DNA of 64,000 bases from an uncultured Mediterraneibacter sp. (GCA_944381935.1 CALWMN010000002.1:186001-250000), one strand, 5' to 3'; positions 33,834 through 44,378 are shown, numbered from the stretch's first letter. Made by a program: numbers and translations. Notes: generated from the letters alone by a model not told the origin.

Positions 33834-35516
33834 ATGAGAAGTGATACAGTTACGAAAGGGGTACAGCAGGCACCTCACAGATCGTTATTTAACGCACTGG
33901 GGATGACGCAGGAGGAACTGGACAGACCGCTGATCGGCGTGGTCAGCTCCTACAATGAGATCGTTCCCGGGCACATGAACCTGGATAAGATTACAGAGGC
34001 GGTAAAGCTGGGAGTCGCGATGGCGGGCGGAACCCCGATCATGGTTCCGGCAATCGCGGTGTGTGACGGGATCGCAATGGGGCATATCGGCATGAAGTAT
34101 TCCCTTGTCACAAGGGATCTGATTGCAGATTCTACGGAGGCGCTTGCCATGGCCCATCAGTTTGACGGGTTGGTCATGATACCCAACTGTGACAAGAATG
34201 TTCCGGGACTTCTTATGGCGGCAGCCCGTGTGAATATCCCGACGATATTTGTCAGCGGAGGACCGATGCTGGCAGGTCACGTGAAGGGGCAGAAAACCAG
34301 CCTCTCCAGTATGTTTGAGGCGGTCGGGTCCTACGCGGCGGGAAAGATGACTGATGAAGATATCTGTGAGTTTGAGAATAAGGCATGTCCCACATGCGGT
34401 TCCTGCTCGGGCATGTATACGGCAAACAGTATGAACTGCCTTACCGAGGCGCTGGGGATGGGGCTGAAAGGAAACGGCACAATTCCCGCTGTATATTCTG
34501 CCAGGATCCAGCTTGCCAAGCATGCGGGGATGCAGGTGATGGAACTGGTGAGAAAGAATATCCGTCCCCGGGATATCATGACTGAGGACGCCATCCTCAA
34601 CGCACTGACGGTTGACATGGCGCTTGGATGCTCCACAAACAGTATGCTCCATCTTCCGGCGATCGCACATGAGATCGGCATGGATTTTGAGATTGATTTT
34701 GCCAACAGCATCAGTGAGAAGACGCCGAATCTCTGCCACCTGGCGCCGGCAGGCCACACATATATCGAGGACCTGAACGAAGCCGGCGGCGTCTATGCCG
34801 TCATGAATGAACTGAATAAAAAAGGACTTCTGCACACGGACTGCATGACAGTCACGGGAAGGACCATAGGGGAAAATATTTCGGGATGTGAGAACAAGAA
34901 TCCCGAGGTCATCCGCCCGATCGGCAACCCATACTCCCAGACAGGCGGACTGGCAGTACTTAAAGGGAACCTGGCGCCCGACGGAAGTGTGGTAAAACGT
35001 TCAGCTGTCTGCGATGAGATGCTGGTGCATGAAGGCCCGGCAAGGATTTTTGAGAGTGACGAGGAGGCGACAGAGGCAATCAAGACCGGAAAGATCAATC
35101 CGGGAGATGTTATCGTGATCCGATATGAGGGACCTAAGGGAGGCCCGGGCATGCGCGAGATGCTCAATCCGACTTCTGCCATCGCAGGATATGGACTTGG
35201 ATCTACTGTTGCGCTGATCACAGACGGCAGGTTCAGCGGGGCATCGCGAGGAGCGTCAATCGGCCATGTCTCCCCGGAGGCGGCAGTGGGCGGACCCATC
35301 GCTCTTGTGGAAGAGGGGGACATCATCAAGATCAATATTCCGAAATTAAGGCTGGAACTGGATATATCGGAGGAAGAGATGGCTGCAAGAAGAGCAAAAT
35401 GGCAGCCTAGGGAGCCGAAGGTGAAAACCGGATACCTTGCCCGGTACGCTTCTATGGTGACATCCGGAAACCGCGGGGCAATCCTTGAGATACCAGAGAA
35501 CCCAGAAACGAAATGA
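33834..35516 (+). CDS. ilvD: Dihydroxy-acid dehydratase
   Basis: The 560-residue iron-sulfur enzyme makes the 2-keto acid precursors of valine and isoleucine. Cluster cysteines are in [11 protein letters not shown] and [36 protein letters not shown] and [20 protein letters not shown] are family signatures. ATG 33834 follows GAGGAGATTGG; a TTG six bases upstream is too close to that site. The stop overlaps an in-frame extension of ilvB, whose true start is 35534. Confidence 0.96.
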   Translation: MRSDTVTKGVQQAPHRSLFNALGMTQEELDRPLIGVVSSYNEIVPGHMNLDKITEAVKLGVAMAGGTPIMVPAIAVCDGIAMGHIGMKYSLVTRDLIADSTEALAMAHQFDGLVMIPNCDKNVPGLLMAAARVNIPTIFVSGGPMLAGHVKGQKTSLSSMFEAVGSYAAGKMTDEDICEFENKACPTCGSCSGMYTANSMNCLTEALGMGLKGNGTIPAVYSARIQLAKHAGMQVMELVRKNIRPRDIMTEDAILNALTVDMALGCSTNSMLHLPAIAHEIGMDFEIDFANSISEKTPNLCHLAPAGHTYIEDLNEAGGVYAVMNELNKKGLLHTDCMTVTGRTIGENISGCENKNPEVIRPIGNPYSQTGGLAVLKGNLAPDGSVVKRSAVCDEMLVHEGPARIFESDEEATEAIKTGKINPGDVIVIRYEGPKGGPGMREMLNPTSAIAGYGLGSTVALITDGRFSGASRGASIGHVSPEAAVGGPIALVEEGDIIKINIPKLRLELDISEEEMAARRAKWQPREPKVKTGYLARYASMVTSGNRGAILEIPENPETK

Positions 35517-35533
35517 CCAGGAGGAAGGGCACC

Positions 35534-37213
35534 ATGCAGTTAAATGGAGCAGAAATTTTAATCGAATGCCTGAAGGAGCAGGGCGTGGACGTTGTATTCG
35601 GATATCCGGGCGGTGCGATTCTCAACGTATATGATGAGCTTTACAAACACCGGGGGGAGATCCGCCATATCCTGACGTCCCATGAGCAGGGGGCGTCCCA
35701 TGCGGCGGACGGATATGCGCGCGCCACGGGAAAGGTGGGAGTCTGCCTTGCCACAAGCGGTCCGGGAGCGACGAATCTTGTCACCGGGATTGCAACAGCC
35801 TATATGGATTCCATTCCGATTGTGGCGATTACCTGTAATGTCGGGGTTCCGCTTCTTGGGAAGGACAGCTTCCAGGAAATTGATATTACCGGTGTTACAA
35901 TGCCGATTACAAAATACAACTTTATCGTCAAAGACGTGACGAAACTTGCAGATACGGTCCGCAAGGCTTTCCGCATCGCACGGACCGGAAGGCCGGGCCC
36001 GGTCCTCATTGATATTCCGAAAGATATCACCTCTGGTGTTACAGAATATCACAGAGAAGAATTGGGGAAATATATTCGGGGGACGGATCATATTAATGAA
36101 GAAGAGATCACGCGCGCAGTGCACATGATGGAAGAGGCGGAAAGACCATTTGTGTTCGTGGGGGGAGGAGCTGTCCTTTCCGGAGCGAGCAGGGAGCTGT
36201 TTGAGTTCGTCGAAAAGCTGGATGCACCTGTAACAGACACTCTGATGGGAAAAGGGGCATTTCCGGGAACAGATCCCAGATACACCGGAATGCTCGGCAT
36301 GCACGGCACAAAGGCGTCAAATTACGGCGTCAGCGAATGTGATCTTCTCGTTGTGCTCGGCGCGAGATTCAGCGACAGAGTGACAGGAAACACGGAAACT
36401 TTTGCAAAAAATGCAAAGATTATCCAGATTGATATCGACCCGGCTGAGATCAACAAGAATGTGATCATTGACGCCCAGGTGGTCGGAGATATCAGATCCG
36501 CGTTAAAGCAGATTAACAAAAGGCTTTCGGCGCAGCGCCACGGCGCATGGCTGGAGACAGTGGAGGGATATAAGAAGAAATATCCTCTGAAATATCATCC
36601 AGATGCCCTGACAGGTCCCTTTATTGTAGAGGAGATATACCGCCAGACAGCGGGAGATGCGCTTATTGTCACAGAAGTCGGACAGCATCAGATGTGGGCA
36701 GCCCAGTACTATAAATATACAAAGCCCAGGACGCTGCTTACGTCCGGCGGACTCGGGACAATGGGATACGGCCTTGGGGCAGCGCTCGGCGCAAAGACGG
36801 GACGCCCGGATAAGACGGTAGTAAACATTGCGGGGGATGGATGTTTCCGCATGAATATGAATGAGATTGCAACGGCGGTCCGGCATAATATTCCGGTCAT
36901 CCAGGTTGTCGTGAACAATCATGTGCTTGGGATGGTGCGGCAGTGGCAGGACCTGTTCTATGATGAGAGATACTCTGCGACAGTACTCCGGGATGCGGTA
37001 GACTTTGTCAAGCTTGCCGAGGCGATGGGAGCCGCGGGAATTCCCGCATCGTCACAGGAGGAATTTAAAAATGCGTTCAGACAGGCACTCACGATGAACC
37101 GTCCGGTCGTGATTGACTGCCAGATCGACAGCGACGACAAGGTATGGCCTATGGTAGCGCCCGGGGCAGCCATCAGCGAGGCATTTGATGAGGAGGATCT
37201 CGCGAAAAAATAA
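35534..37213 (+). CDS. ilvB: Acetolactate synthase large (catalytic) subunit
   Basis: The 559-residue ThDP enzyme condenses pyruvate into acetolactate or acetohydroxybutyrate. Signatures are VFGYPGGAILNVYDEL, the catalytic glutamate in TSHEQGASHAADGYARATGK, the FAD-binding middle domain and the ThDP motif VNIAGDGCFRMNMNEIATAV. Start ATG 35534 follows AGGAGGAAGGG. The regulatory subunit gene ilvN is not next to it and ilvC is absent here, so part of the pathway is encoded elsewhere. Confidence 0.96.
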   Translation: MQLNGAEILIECLKEQGVDVVFGYPGGAILNVYDELYKHRGEIRHILTSHEQGASHAADGYARATGKVGVCLATSGPGATNLVTGIATAYMDSIPIVAITCNVGVPLLGKDSFQEIDITGVTMPITKYNFIVKDVTKLADTVRKAFRIARTGRPGPVLIDIPKDITSGVTEYHREELGKYIRGTDHINEEEITRAVHMMEEAERPFVFVGGGAVLSGASRELFEFVEKLDAPVTDTLMGKGAFPGTDPRYTGMLGMHGTKASNYGVSECDLLVVLGARFSDRVTGNTETFAKNAKIIQIDIDPAEINKNVIIDAQVVGDIRSALKQINKRLSAQRHGAWLETVEGYKKKYPLKYHPDALTGPFIVEEIYRQTAGDALIVTEVGQHQMWAAQYYKYTKPRTLLTSGGLGTMGYGLGAALGAKTGRPDKTVVNIAGDGCFRMNMNEIATAVRHNIPVIQVVVNNHVLGMVRQWQDLFYDERYSATVLRDAVDFVKLAEAMGAAGIPASSQEEFKNAFRQALTMNRPVVIDCQIDSDDKVWPMVAPGAAISEAFDEEDLAKK

Positions 37214-37277
37214 AGGGAAAGCCAGACGGACGTCAGTTCCGGTTTGACATAAAACAGAAAATCAGGAGGTAAAAGAA

Positions 37278-38360
37278 ATGAGCAGAGTGTACAATTTTTC
37301 AGCGGGACCGGCAGTTCTGCCGGAAGAGGTATTAAGAGAAGCGGCTGAAGAGATGCTGGATTACAGGGGAACCGGCATGTCTGTCATGGAGATGAGCCAT
37401 CGTTCCAAGGCGTTTGAGGAGATCATTACAACAGCAGAGCAGGACCTGAGGGACCTGATGGGGATACCGGACAATTACAGGGTGCTTTTCCTTCAGGGCG
37501 GGGCATCGCAGCAGTTTGCCATGATTCCGATGAATCTTATGAAGAACCGTGTGGCAGATTATATCATCACAGGCCAGTGGGCAAAGAAAGCGGCAAAAGA
37601 GGCTGAAAAATACGGAAAGGTAAACCGGATCGCTTCGTCCGAAGATAAGACTTTTTCCTATATCCCGGACTGCTCGGACCTGCCGGTGTCGGAAGATGCG
37701 GACTATGTTTACATCTGTGAAAACAATACGATCTACGGAACCAAATTTAAAAAGCTTCCGGATACAAAAGGGAAAATACTTGTAGCGGATGTCTCCTCCT
37801 GCTTTTTATCCGAGCCGGTTGACGTGGAGAAATACGGCATTATCTATGGCGGCGTCCAGAAAAACATCGGACCGGCAGGAGTCGTGATCGTGATCATAAG
37901 AGAAGACCTTATCACGGAAGATGTGCTGCCGGGAACCCCGACGATGCTTACATATAAGACACATGCCGACGCAAAATCCCTTTATAACACTCCTCCGGCA
38001 TACGGGATTTACATCTGCGGAAAAGTCTTTAAATGGATCAAGTCGATGGGCGGACTCGGGGCGATGAAAGAGCGCAATGAGAAGAAGGCAAAAGTTCTTT
38101 ATGACTATCTGGACCAGAGCAGATTATTCAAGGGCACCGTTGTGAAGGAAGACCGCTCCCTGATGAACGTTCCCTTTGTGACAGGGGATGCAGGCCTGGA
38201 TGCAAAATTTGTGAAAGAGGCGAAGGCTGCCGGGCTTGAGAACCTGAAAGGACACCGCACGGTTGGCGGTATGCGTGCCAGCATCTATAATGCAATGCCG
38301 TATGAGGGTGTAGAAGCGCTTGTTGAGTTTATGAAAAAATTTGAAGAGGAGAATCTGTAA
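37278..38360 (+). CDS. serC: Phosphoserine aminotransferase
   Basis: The 360-residue class V PLP aminotransferase makes phosphoserine. The N-terminal YNFSAGPAVLPEEVL, LQGGASQQFAMIPMN, and the PLP lysine in YGGVQKNIGPAGV are diagnostic; VGGMRASIYNAMPYEGV closes the protein. The start at ATG 37278 follows CAGGAGGTAAAAG. serA begins one base after the stop, so the pair is tightly coupled. Confidence 0.96.
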   Translation: MSRVYNFSAGPAVLPEEVLREAAEEMLDYRGTGMSVMEMSHRSKAFEEIITTAEQDLRDLMGIPDNYRVLFLQGGASQQFAMIPMNLMKNRVADYIITGQWAKKAAKEAEKYGKVNRIASSEDKTFSYIPDCSDLPVSEDADYVYICENNTIYGTKFKKLPDTKGKILVADVSSCFLSEPVDVEKYGIIYGGVQKNIGPAGVVIVIIREDLITEDVLPGTPTMLTYKTHADAKSLYNTPPAYGIYICGKVFKWIKSMGGLGAMKERNEKKAKVLYDYLDQSRLFKGTVVKEDRSLMNVPFVTGDAGLDAKFVKEAKAAGLENLKGHRTVGGMRASIYNAMPYEGVEALVEFMKKFEEENL

Positions 38361-38361
38361 A

Positions 38362-39522
38362 ATGTATAAATATCAGTGCCTGAATCCAATTTCCCAGGTG
38401 GGCCTGGAACAGTTGGATGACAATTACGTAATGACAGAGCAGGACGGGGAAGCGGATGTAATACTGGTGAGAAGTGCTAAAATGCACGATATGCAGTTTG
38501 CTCCGAATTTAAAAGCGATTGCCCGCGCGGGAGCAGGGGTAAACAATATCCCTCTTGAAAGATGTGCGGAAGAGGGAATTGTAGTGTTCAATACGCCCGG
38601 TGCAAATGCAAACGGCGTAAAGGAGCTTGTGATCGCAGGTATGCTCCTGGCTGCCCGCGATATCATCGGCGGGATCAACTGGGTGCAGGAATACGAGGAA
38701 GACGGCGATATTGCAAAAATCACGGAGAAAAAGAAGAAAGCGTTCGCAGGAACCGAGCTTTCCGGGAAAAAACTCGGCGTGATCGGCCTTGGGGCAATCG
38801 GAGTCCTTGTGGCAAACGCAGCCACCCATCTCGGGATGGATGTATACGGCTACGACCCCTATGTTTCCGTTGACTCTGCATGGAGGCTATCGCGCAGCAT
38901 CCACCATGCGAAAACGGTTGATGAGCTTTACAAAGAGTGTGATTATATCACGGTTCATGTTCCGGCTACAGACGACACGAAAGGCATGATTGATAAAAAT
39001 GCCATCGGCCTGATGAAAAAAGGAGTGGTAATCCTGAATTTTGCAAGGGATGTGCTTGTGGAGCAGGAGGATATTGTAGACGGACTTGTGTCAGGAAAAG
39101 TACACTGCTACGTTACAGATTTCCCGACCAAGGAAATCGTGGGCGTCAAGGGCGCCATCGTGATCCCTCATCTGGGTGCGTCCACAGAGGAATCGGAAGA
39201 TAACTGTGCGAAGATGGCAGCGGAAGAGATCAAAGATTTCCTGGAGAACGGCAATATTACACATTCCGTCAACTTCCCGGACTGTGACATGGGAGAGAAG
39301 GGAGAGGGGCCCAGAATTACGATCCTCCACCGCAATATCCCGAATATGCTGGGACAGTTCACCGGGCTGCTTGCCGACAAAGAGATCAATATCTCGCTTA
39401 TGACGAACAAGAGCCGTAAAGAATATGCATATACTGTGATCGATGTGGATACAGAGGTTTCAAAAGAGGTAGAGGAAAAACTGGCAGCGATCAATGGGGT
39501 GCTGAGGGTTCGGATCTTGTAA
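38362..39522 (+). CDS. serA: D-3-phosphoglycerate dehydrogenase
   Basis: The 386-residue first enzyme of serine synthesis is a short (type III-like) form with a single C-terminal ACT domain. NAD-binding is in KKLGVIGLGAIGVLVANAA; the catalytic region has LNFARDVLVEQEDIVD and VIPHLGASTEESEDNCA (catalytic His). The ACT domain is about residues 316-386 (RITILHRNIPNMLGQFTGLL), where serine feedback would bind. The Arg of the usual NxxRG motif is present in NFARD. Start ATG 38362, inside the serC Shine-Dalgarno-rich end GAAGAGGAG. Confidence 0.94.
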   Translation: MYKYQCLNPISQVGLEQLDDNYVMTEQDGEADVILVRSAKMHDMQFAPNLKAIARAGAGVNNIPLERCAEEGIVVFNTPGANANGVKELVIAGMLLAARDIIGGINWVQEYEEDGDIAKITEKKKKAFAGTELSGKKLGVIGLGAIGVLVANAATHLGMDVYGYDPYVSVDSAWRLSRSIHHAKTVDELYKECDYITVHVPATDDTKGMIDKNAIGLMKKGVVILNFARDVLVEQEDIVDGLVSGKVHCYVTDFPTKEIVGVKGAIVIPHLGASTEESEDNCAKMAAEEIKDFLENGNITHSVNFPDCDMGEKGEGPRITILHRNIPNMLGQFTGLLADKEINISLMTNKSRKEYAYTVIDVDTEVSKEVEEKLAAINGVLRVRIL

Positions 39523-39540
39523 AAGAAGATGGACAGGAGT

Positions 39541-39590
39541 CACATCCGGGGAGGGACTTGAACTAAGCAATCTTCGGATGTGGCTTTTCT
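39541..39590 (+). terminator. Terminator after serA
   Basis: CACATCCG (39541-39548) pairs perfectly with CGGATGTG (39575-39582), followed by GCTTTTC. The 26-base loop makes it weaker than average. Confidence 0.65.
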
Positions 39591-39610
39591 GTGTTTTCAG
39601 GCAAAGAAGC

Positions 39611-39639
39611 TTGACAGAACCCGAATGATTGTATACAAT
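39611..39639 (+). promoter_or_regulatory. Promoter of the GntR gene with operator palindrome
   Basis: TTGACA (39611-39616) and TACAAT (39634-39639) are 17 bases apart. The -10 box is the right half of a perfect 12-bp palindrome ATTGTATACAAT (39628-39639), the type of site bound by FCD-class GntR proteins. Autorepression of the downstream regulator is the simplest reading. Confidence 0.8.
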
Positions 39640-39707
39640 TATACAGGGATACCGATATATGGAAATACCGGTTCCCGGGACAGATACAGCAGTAAGGAGG
39701 AAACCGG

Positions 39708-40370
39708 ATGGAAGAGCAGGAACATTCCCTGGGAGGACGTGTGTTTCAGAAGATCCGCGAAGATATCCTGAGTGGGAAATACGAGGAAAATGACGAACTT
39801 CGGGAAAATACTCTCGGAAAAGAGATGGGAGTCAGCCGCACTCCCGTCAGAGAAGCGCTCCGCCAGCTTGAACTGGAAGGATTGGTCAGGATTATCCCAA
39901 ATAAGGGAGCATATGTGACCGGAATTTCCCACAAGGATATCTGGGATATATACAGGCTGCGCTCTGTGCTTGAGGGCATATGCGCACGGTGGGCAGTGGA
40001 ACATATCACAGAGGAGCAGCTTAATGAGCTTGAGGAGACCATCCTGCTTTCAGAATTTCAGATGAAAAAAGGATCCGGTTTTCATACAGAGCAGGTGACA
40101 GCGCTTGACGGACGTTTTCACGCTGTTTTGTATGAGGCTTCCGGGAGCAGGATTCTAAGCCACGTACTGACCGATTTTCACAATTATGTCCGGGTGGCAA
40201 GAAAGTCTTCGATCCTCTCTGAGGAACGGGCGAGGAGATCGATCCGGGAGCATAAGCAAATCCTCAGAGCGATCTGGGACAGGGACGCTGAGACCGCGGA
40301 GCAGCTTGCAAATGAGCATATCATGCATGTCATGCAGAACCTGAAAAGGCAGGGTTACGAAGAAGAATAG
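39708..40370 (+). CDS. GntR family regulator, FadR/FCD class
   Basis: The 220-residue regulator has an N-terminal winged helix ([20 protein letters not shown], then [20 protein letters not shown]) and a C-terminal all-helical FCD ligand domain (about 85-215) with a metal or carboxylate site suggested by the His residues in [14 protein letters not shown] and [14 protein letters not shown]. Such proteins sense organic acids. icd starts 13 bases after it, so it may sense a TCA-cycle acid and control icd as well as itself; this is inference. Start ATG 39708 after TAAGGAGGAAACC. Confidence 0.9.
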   Translation: MEEQEHSLGGRVFQKIREDILSGKYEENDELRENTLGKEMGVSRTPVREALRQLELEGLVRIIPNKGAYVTGISHKDIWDIYRLRSVLEGICARWAVEHITEEQLNELEETILLSEFQMKKGSGFHTEQVTALDGRFHAVLYEASGSRILSHVLTDFHNYVRVARKSSILSEERARRSIREHKQILRAIWDRDAETAEQLANEHIMHVMQNLKRQGYEEE

Positions 40371-40383
40371 GAGGAGACAGCAA

Positions 40384-41580
40384 ATGGAAAAGATCAAAAT
40401 GACCACCCCTCTGGTTGAAATGGACGGGGATGAGATGACAAGAATTCTATGGAAGATGATCAAGGAGGAGCTTCTGGAGCCATATATTGACCTTAAGACG
40501 GAGTACTATGATCTTGGACTGGAGCACAGAAATGAGACGAATGACCAGGTGACAGTGGATTCTGCCCTGGCGACAAAGAAATATAAAGTAGCGGTAAAAT
40601 GTGCGACGATTACGCCTAACGCAGCCAGGATGGATGAGTATGACTTGAAGGAAATGTGGAAGAGCCCGAACGGGACGATCCGCGCGATACTTGACGGGAC
40701 TGTATTCCGTGCTCCAATCGTAGTAAAAGGGATTGAACCCTGTGTGAAGAACTGGAAAAAACCGATCACGATAGCCAGGCATGCATATGGAGATGTCTAT
40801 AAGGGCAGCGAGATGAAGATTCCGGGAGCAGGGAAAGTGGAACTGGTGTATACGGCAGAGGACGGCACGCAGACCAGCGAACTGGTGCATGAATTTGATG
40901 GGCCGGGGATTGTCCAGGGCATGCATAATCTTGACAAGTCCATAGAAAGCTTTGCGAGAAGCTGTTTTTCTTATGCGCTTGACACAAAGCAGGATCTCTG
41001 GTTTGCGACAAAGGATACGATTTCCAAAAAGTATGACCATACATTCAAAGACATTTTCCAGGAAATCTACGATGCAGAGTTTGACGCGAAATTCAAGGAG
41101 GCGGGAATCGAGTATTTCTATACCTTGATTGACGATGCGGTTGCCCGTGTCATGAAATCCCAGGGAGGATATATATGGGCGTGCAAGAATTATGACGGTG
41201 ATGTGATGAGCGATATGATTTCTTCCGCATTCGGTTCCCTAGCAATGATGACGTCTGTGCTCGTCTCACCGGAAGGCTATTATGAGTATGAGGCTGCCCA
41301 CGGCACTGTCCAGCGCCACTACTACAAGCATCTGAAGGGAGAAGAGACATCCACCAATTCAGTAGCGACGATCTTCGCGTGGACAGGCGCCCTCAGAAAG
41401 AGAGGGGAACTGGACGGGAATAAAGAACTGATGGAGTTTGCAGACAGGCTTGAAAAAGCAACGATCGGCACGATCGAGGCGGGAGAGATGACGAAAGACC
41501 TCGCCCTGATCACAACGATTGAGAACCCGACCGTACTCAACAGTGAGGATTTCATCAAAGCCATTGCATCAAGGCTGTAA
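40384..41580 (+). CDS. icd: NADP-dependent isocitrate dehydrogenase
   Basis: The 398-residue enzyme is of the homodimeric subfamily related to eukaryotic NADP-IDH. It begins [20 protein letters not shown]; the isocitrate site is in [20 protein letters not shown]; metal aspartates are in [20 protein letters not shown] contact is [10 protein letters not shown]. It converts isocitrate to 2-oxoglutarate, supplying glutamate synthesis. Cotranscription with the GntR gene is likely from the 13-base gap. Start ATG 40384 follows ATAGGAGGAGACAG. Confidence 0.96.
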   Translation: MEKIKMTTPLVEMDGDEMTRILWKMIKEELLEPYIDLKTEYYDLGLEHRNETNDQVTVDSALATKKYKVAVKCATITPNAARMDEYDLKEMWKSPNGTIRAILDGTVFRAPIVVKGIEPCVKNWKKPITIARHAYGDVYKGSEMKIPGAGKVELVYTAEDGTQTSELVHEFDGPGIVQGMHNLDKSIESFARSCFSYALDTKQDLWFATKDTISKKYDHTFKDIFQEIYDAEFDAKFKEAGIEYFYTLIDDAVARVMKSQGGYIWACKNYDGDVMSDMISSAFGSLAMMTSVLVSPEGYYEYEAAHGTVQRHYYKHLKGEETSTNSVATIFAWTGALRKRGELDGNKELMEFADRLEKATIGTIEAGEMTKDLALITTIENPTVLNSEDFIKAIASRL

Positions 41581-41626
41581 TACAGGACGATGAGGATAGG
41601 GGGAGATTCCCCGATAAACAGGAAAA

Positions 41627-41671
41627 CCTTCAGGCCGGCGGAAGTACTTCCGCCAGTCTGAAGGCTTTTTA
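41627..41671. terminator. Bidirectional terminator between icd and the ABC-F gene
   Basis: CCTTCAG (41627-41633) pairs with CTGAAGG (41658-41664), and CGGCGGAAG/CTTCCGCC extend the stem. A T run follows on the plus strand and A-rich sequence precedes it, serving both convergent genes. Confidence 0.88.
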
Positions 41672-43585
41672 ATCAGCGAGGGCCTCCCAGGCTTCATAAA
41701 GCTCGTTAAGGCGCGTTTCATTTGCGGCACGTTCACCAGAGAGCTCCTGGCATTTTACAGAATTGGAATAGACTTCTTCCAGTGTCAGATCCCGGTCAAT
41801 CTGCGCGTTTCTCTCTTCAAGGCGGCTGATCTCTTCCTCAGTCCTTTTCAGATCGTTTTTTCGTTTGCGTTCCTTTGTCTGCTGCTCTTTCTGTTCCTGC
41901 CAGCTCAGCTTCGATTCTGAGGCTGCCGCCTGTTTTCCGGTCTCGCCCGGGGCGCAGGCAGAATTATACGCGCGCGTCAGCTCCTCTTTTTTCTCAAGAT
42001 AGTAATCATAGTTCCCGATATAGTTTACAAACGTCTGGTTGACAAGCTCCAGAATCCTCGTTGCCGTCTGGTTGATGAAATAACGGTCGTGGGATACGTA
42101 GAGGACGGTCCCGCCGTAGTCGTTCAGCGCTTCCTCCAGTATCTCCTTCGAGGTGATATCCAGATGGTTGGTAGGCTCGTCCAGGATCAGGAAGTTTGCC
42201 TCTGACAGCATAAGCTTCGCCAGTGAGACACGCCCTTTTTCCCCGCCGCTTAAAGAGCGGATTTCTTTAAATACGTCATCTCCGGTAAACCCGAATGAGG
42301 CGAGCGTATTGCGGATCTGCGTGTTGGTAAGGGAAGGATAGTCGTCTGATATTTCATCAAAGATCGTCTTGTCATCGTGAAGGACATGGTGTTCCTGGTC
42401 ATAGTAGCCGATACAGACTTTTGCTCCGAGAGTGAAAGAACCTTCATCTGCCGGTGTTACCTGGTTTAAAATTTTCAGGAGGGTCGTCTTTCCTGTCCCG
42501 TTGTCTCCGATTACGGCGACATGCTCCCCTCGCTTGATCTCAAAGCTGGCATCGTGAAATAAGAGCTGGCTGCCAAACCGCTTGGATAGATGTCTGGCTG
42601 TAAGCACATCATTCCCGCTGATACAGGAAGGCTCCAGCTTAAGATGTATCTTGGATACGGTATCAGACGGCTTTTCTACCGGTTCTATTTTTTCCAGCAT
42701 CTTCTCCCTGCTTTCCGCGCGGCGGATGGATTTTTCGCGATTGAAGGAACGCAGTTTCTCGATCACTGCCTGCTGATGGCGGATCTCCCGCTGCTGATTC
42801 AGGTATTCTTTGAGACGGGCGTCACGAATCTGCTGTTTCTTCCGGGAATATTCTTTATAATTGCCGAGATACACATAGATTTTCCCCTGTTCGACCTCCA
42901 CGACTTTCGTCACAACACGGTTCAGGAAATATCTGTCGTGGGAGACAATGAGGACAGCTCCCGGATAATTTCCAAGAAACGCCTCAAGCCATGCAACAGA
43001 GTTAAGGTCCAGATGGTTGGTAGGTTCGTCAAGAAGGAGAATATCCGGCTTTGTGAGAAGCAGCTTTCCCAGAGAGACACGTGTTTTCTGCCCGCCGGAA
43101 AGCGTATCAGTCTTTTTTGAGAAATCATCTTCCGTAAATCCAAGCCCTTTGAGAACGCCGGTAATCTCACTCTCGCAGGCGTATCCGTTTTTGGCGTCAA
43201 AATCGGACTGGAGCCGGTTATATGTCTCAAGCCGGCTTTTCAGTTCATCACCTTCAAGGAATTTAAGCTCCTGCTCGATCGTACGGATTTTAAGCTCCAT
43301 TTCCAGGATGTCGGCCTTGGCGCTTCGTACTTCTTCATAAATGCTTCTGCCGGACTGAAGATCCTGGTGCTGGGCAAGATATCCGATCGTCTTTCCCTTC
43401 GCAAGTGTAATGCTGCCCCCATCCAGAGGCTCTTCCTTCATAATCATTTTAAGAATCGTTGATTTTCCGGCGCCGTTTATGCCTACCAGGGCAGCCTTCT
43501 CCCTTTCTTCTATATGAAAAGATCCGTCCCTGACAATGACATGTTCTCCGAAAGCTTTCTCAATATTGTGGCATGCGAGTATCAT
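41669..43585 (-). CDS. ABC-F family ATPase
   Basis: The 638-residue soluble protein has two ATPase cassettes and no membrane domain. Cassette 1 has ALVGINGAGKSTILK, LSGGQKTRVSL and LLLDEPTNHLDL; cassette 2 has AVIGDNGTGKTTLLK, LSGGEKGRVSL and LILDEPTNHLD. The linker between them (about 240-320) carries the P-site tRNA interaction motif, and a Lys/Glu-rich coiled coil ends the protein (about 555-630). The C-terminal extension resembles YdiF/Uup rather than the resistance-type members, so a housekeeping role at the ribosome is likelier than antibiotic protection. It is divergent from rex. Confidence 0.92.
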   Translation of the reverse strand: MILACHNIEKAFGEHVIVRDGSFHIEEREKAALVGINGAGKSTILKMIMKEEPLDGGSITLAKGKTIGYLAQHQDLQSGRSIYEEVRSAKADILEMELKIRTIEQELKFLEGDELKSRLETYNRLQSDFDAKNGYACESEITGVLKGLGFTEDDFSKKTDTLSGGQKTRVSLGKLLLTKPDILLLDEPTNHLDLNSVAWLEAFLGNYPGAVLIVSHDRYFLNRVVTKVVEVEQGKIYVYLGNYKEYSRKKQQIRDARLKEYLNQQREIRHQQAVIEKLRSFNREKSIRRAESREKMLEKIEPVEKPSDTVSKIHLKLEPSCISGNDVLTARHLSKRFGSQLLFHDASFEIKRGEHVAVIGDNGTGKTTLLKILNQVTPADEGSFTLGAKVCIGYYDQEHHVLHDDKTIFDEISDDYPSLTNTQIRNTLASFGFTGDDVFKEIRSLSGGEKGRVSLAKLMLSEANFLILDEPTNHLDITSKEILEEALNDYGGTVLYVSHDRYFINQTATRILELVNQTFVNYIGNYDYYLEKKEELTRAYNSACAPGETGKQAAASESKLSWQEQKEQQTKERKRKNDLKRTEEEISRLEERNAQIDRDLTLEEVYSNSVKCQELSGERAANETRLNELYEAWEALAD

Positions 43586-43668
43586 TGGTACTCCTCCTGG
43601 TGATTTTATCTCTCAAGTTACCATTATAGCTGAATCCTGTGAAAAAACAAGATAAAGAAAAGTAAAGT

Positions 43669-43697
43669 TTGACAGACCAAAAAGTCTTTTATATAAT
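43669..43697 (+). promoter_or_regulatory. Consensus promoter of rex
   Basis: TTGACA (43669-43674), 17 bases, TATAAT (43692-43697): a perfect sigma-A promoter 27 bases before the rex start codon. Confidence 0.9.
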
Positions 43698-43723
43698 AAT
43701 TCATAGATTGGAAATGGAGGGCG

Positions 43724-44368
43724 ATGAGTTTGGAACACAGAGGAATATCCCGGGCTGTAATATCAAGGCTGCCGAGATATTACAGATATCTGGGGGATCT
43801 GCTCGAGGCGGGAGTAGAAAGGATTTCGTCTAATGACCTGAGTAAAAAGATGCATGTCACGGCATCACAGATCCGGCAGGATTTGAATAATTTCGGCGGA
43901 TTCGGACAGCAGGGTTACGGCTATAATGTGAAATATCTCTATACGGAGATCGGAAAGATACTCGGATTGGATAAGAACCATAATTTCATTATTATCGGAG
44001 CCGGCAATCTGGGACAGGCTCTTGCCAATTATGCATCGTTTGAGAGAAGCGGATTTATCTTAAAGAGCCTGTTCGATGTGAACCCGCGCCTGGAAGGTGT
44101 TACGATCCGGGGAATACCGGTGCGGATGATGGATGGGCTAGTAGACTTTCTCCAGCACAATGACATTGAGATAGCAGCACTTACCATTCCCAAATCAAAG
44201 GCTATAGAGGTTGCGGATATTCTGGTGGCAAACGGAATCAAAGCAATCTGGAATTTTGCACATACAGATTTGAATCTGCCCAAGGACGTGATTATAGAAA
44301 GCGTCCATCTTTCAGACAGTCTGATGAAACTTTCTTATAATATCAGCCGCAGAAATGAGGATACATAA
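43724..44368 (+). CDS. rex: Redox-sensing transcriptional repressor Rex
   Basis: The 214-residue repressor binds DNA when NADH/NAD is low and releases it when NADH rises, controlling fermentation genes. The N-terminal winged helix is about 1-80 (ISRAVISRLPRYYRYLGDLL, then HVTASQIRQDLNNFGGFGQQ). The Rossmann domain has FIIIGAGNLGQALANY and the C-terminal domain-swapped helix follows (ESVHLSDSLMKLSYNISRR). Start ATG 43724 after ATGGAGGGCG. Confidence 0.96.
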   Translation: MSLEHRGISRAVISRLPRYYRYLGDLLEAGVERISSNDLSKKMHVTASQIRQDLNNFGGFGQQGYGYNVKYLYTEIGKILGLDKNHNFIIIGAGNLGQALANYASFERSGFILKSLFDVNPRLEGVTIRGIPVRMMDGLVDFLQHNDIEIAALTIPKSKAIEVADILVANGIKAIWNFAHTDLNLPKDVIIESVHLSDSLMKLSYNISRRNEDT

Positions 44369-44378
44369 AATCATAACA

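Noticed and set aside
41669..43585. An ABC-F antibiotic resistance protein
   Set aside because: The long Lys/Glu-rich C-terminal coiled coil and chromosomal context fit YdiF/Uup-type housekeeping members; nothing specific to a resistance subfamily was seen.
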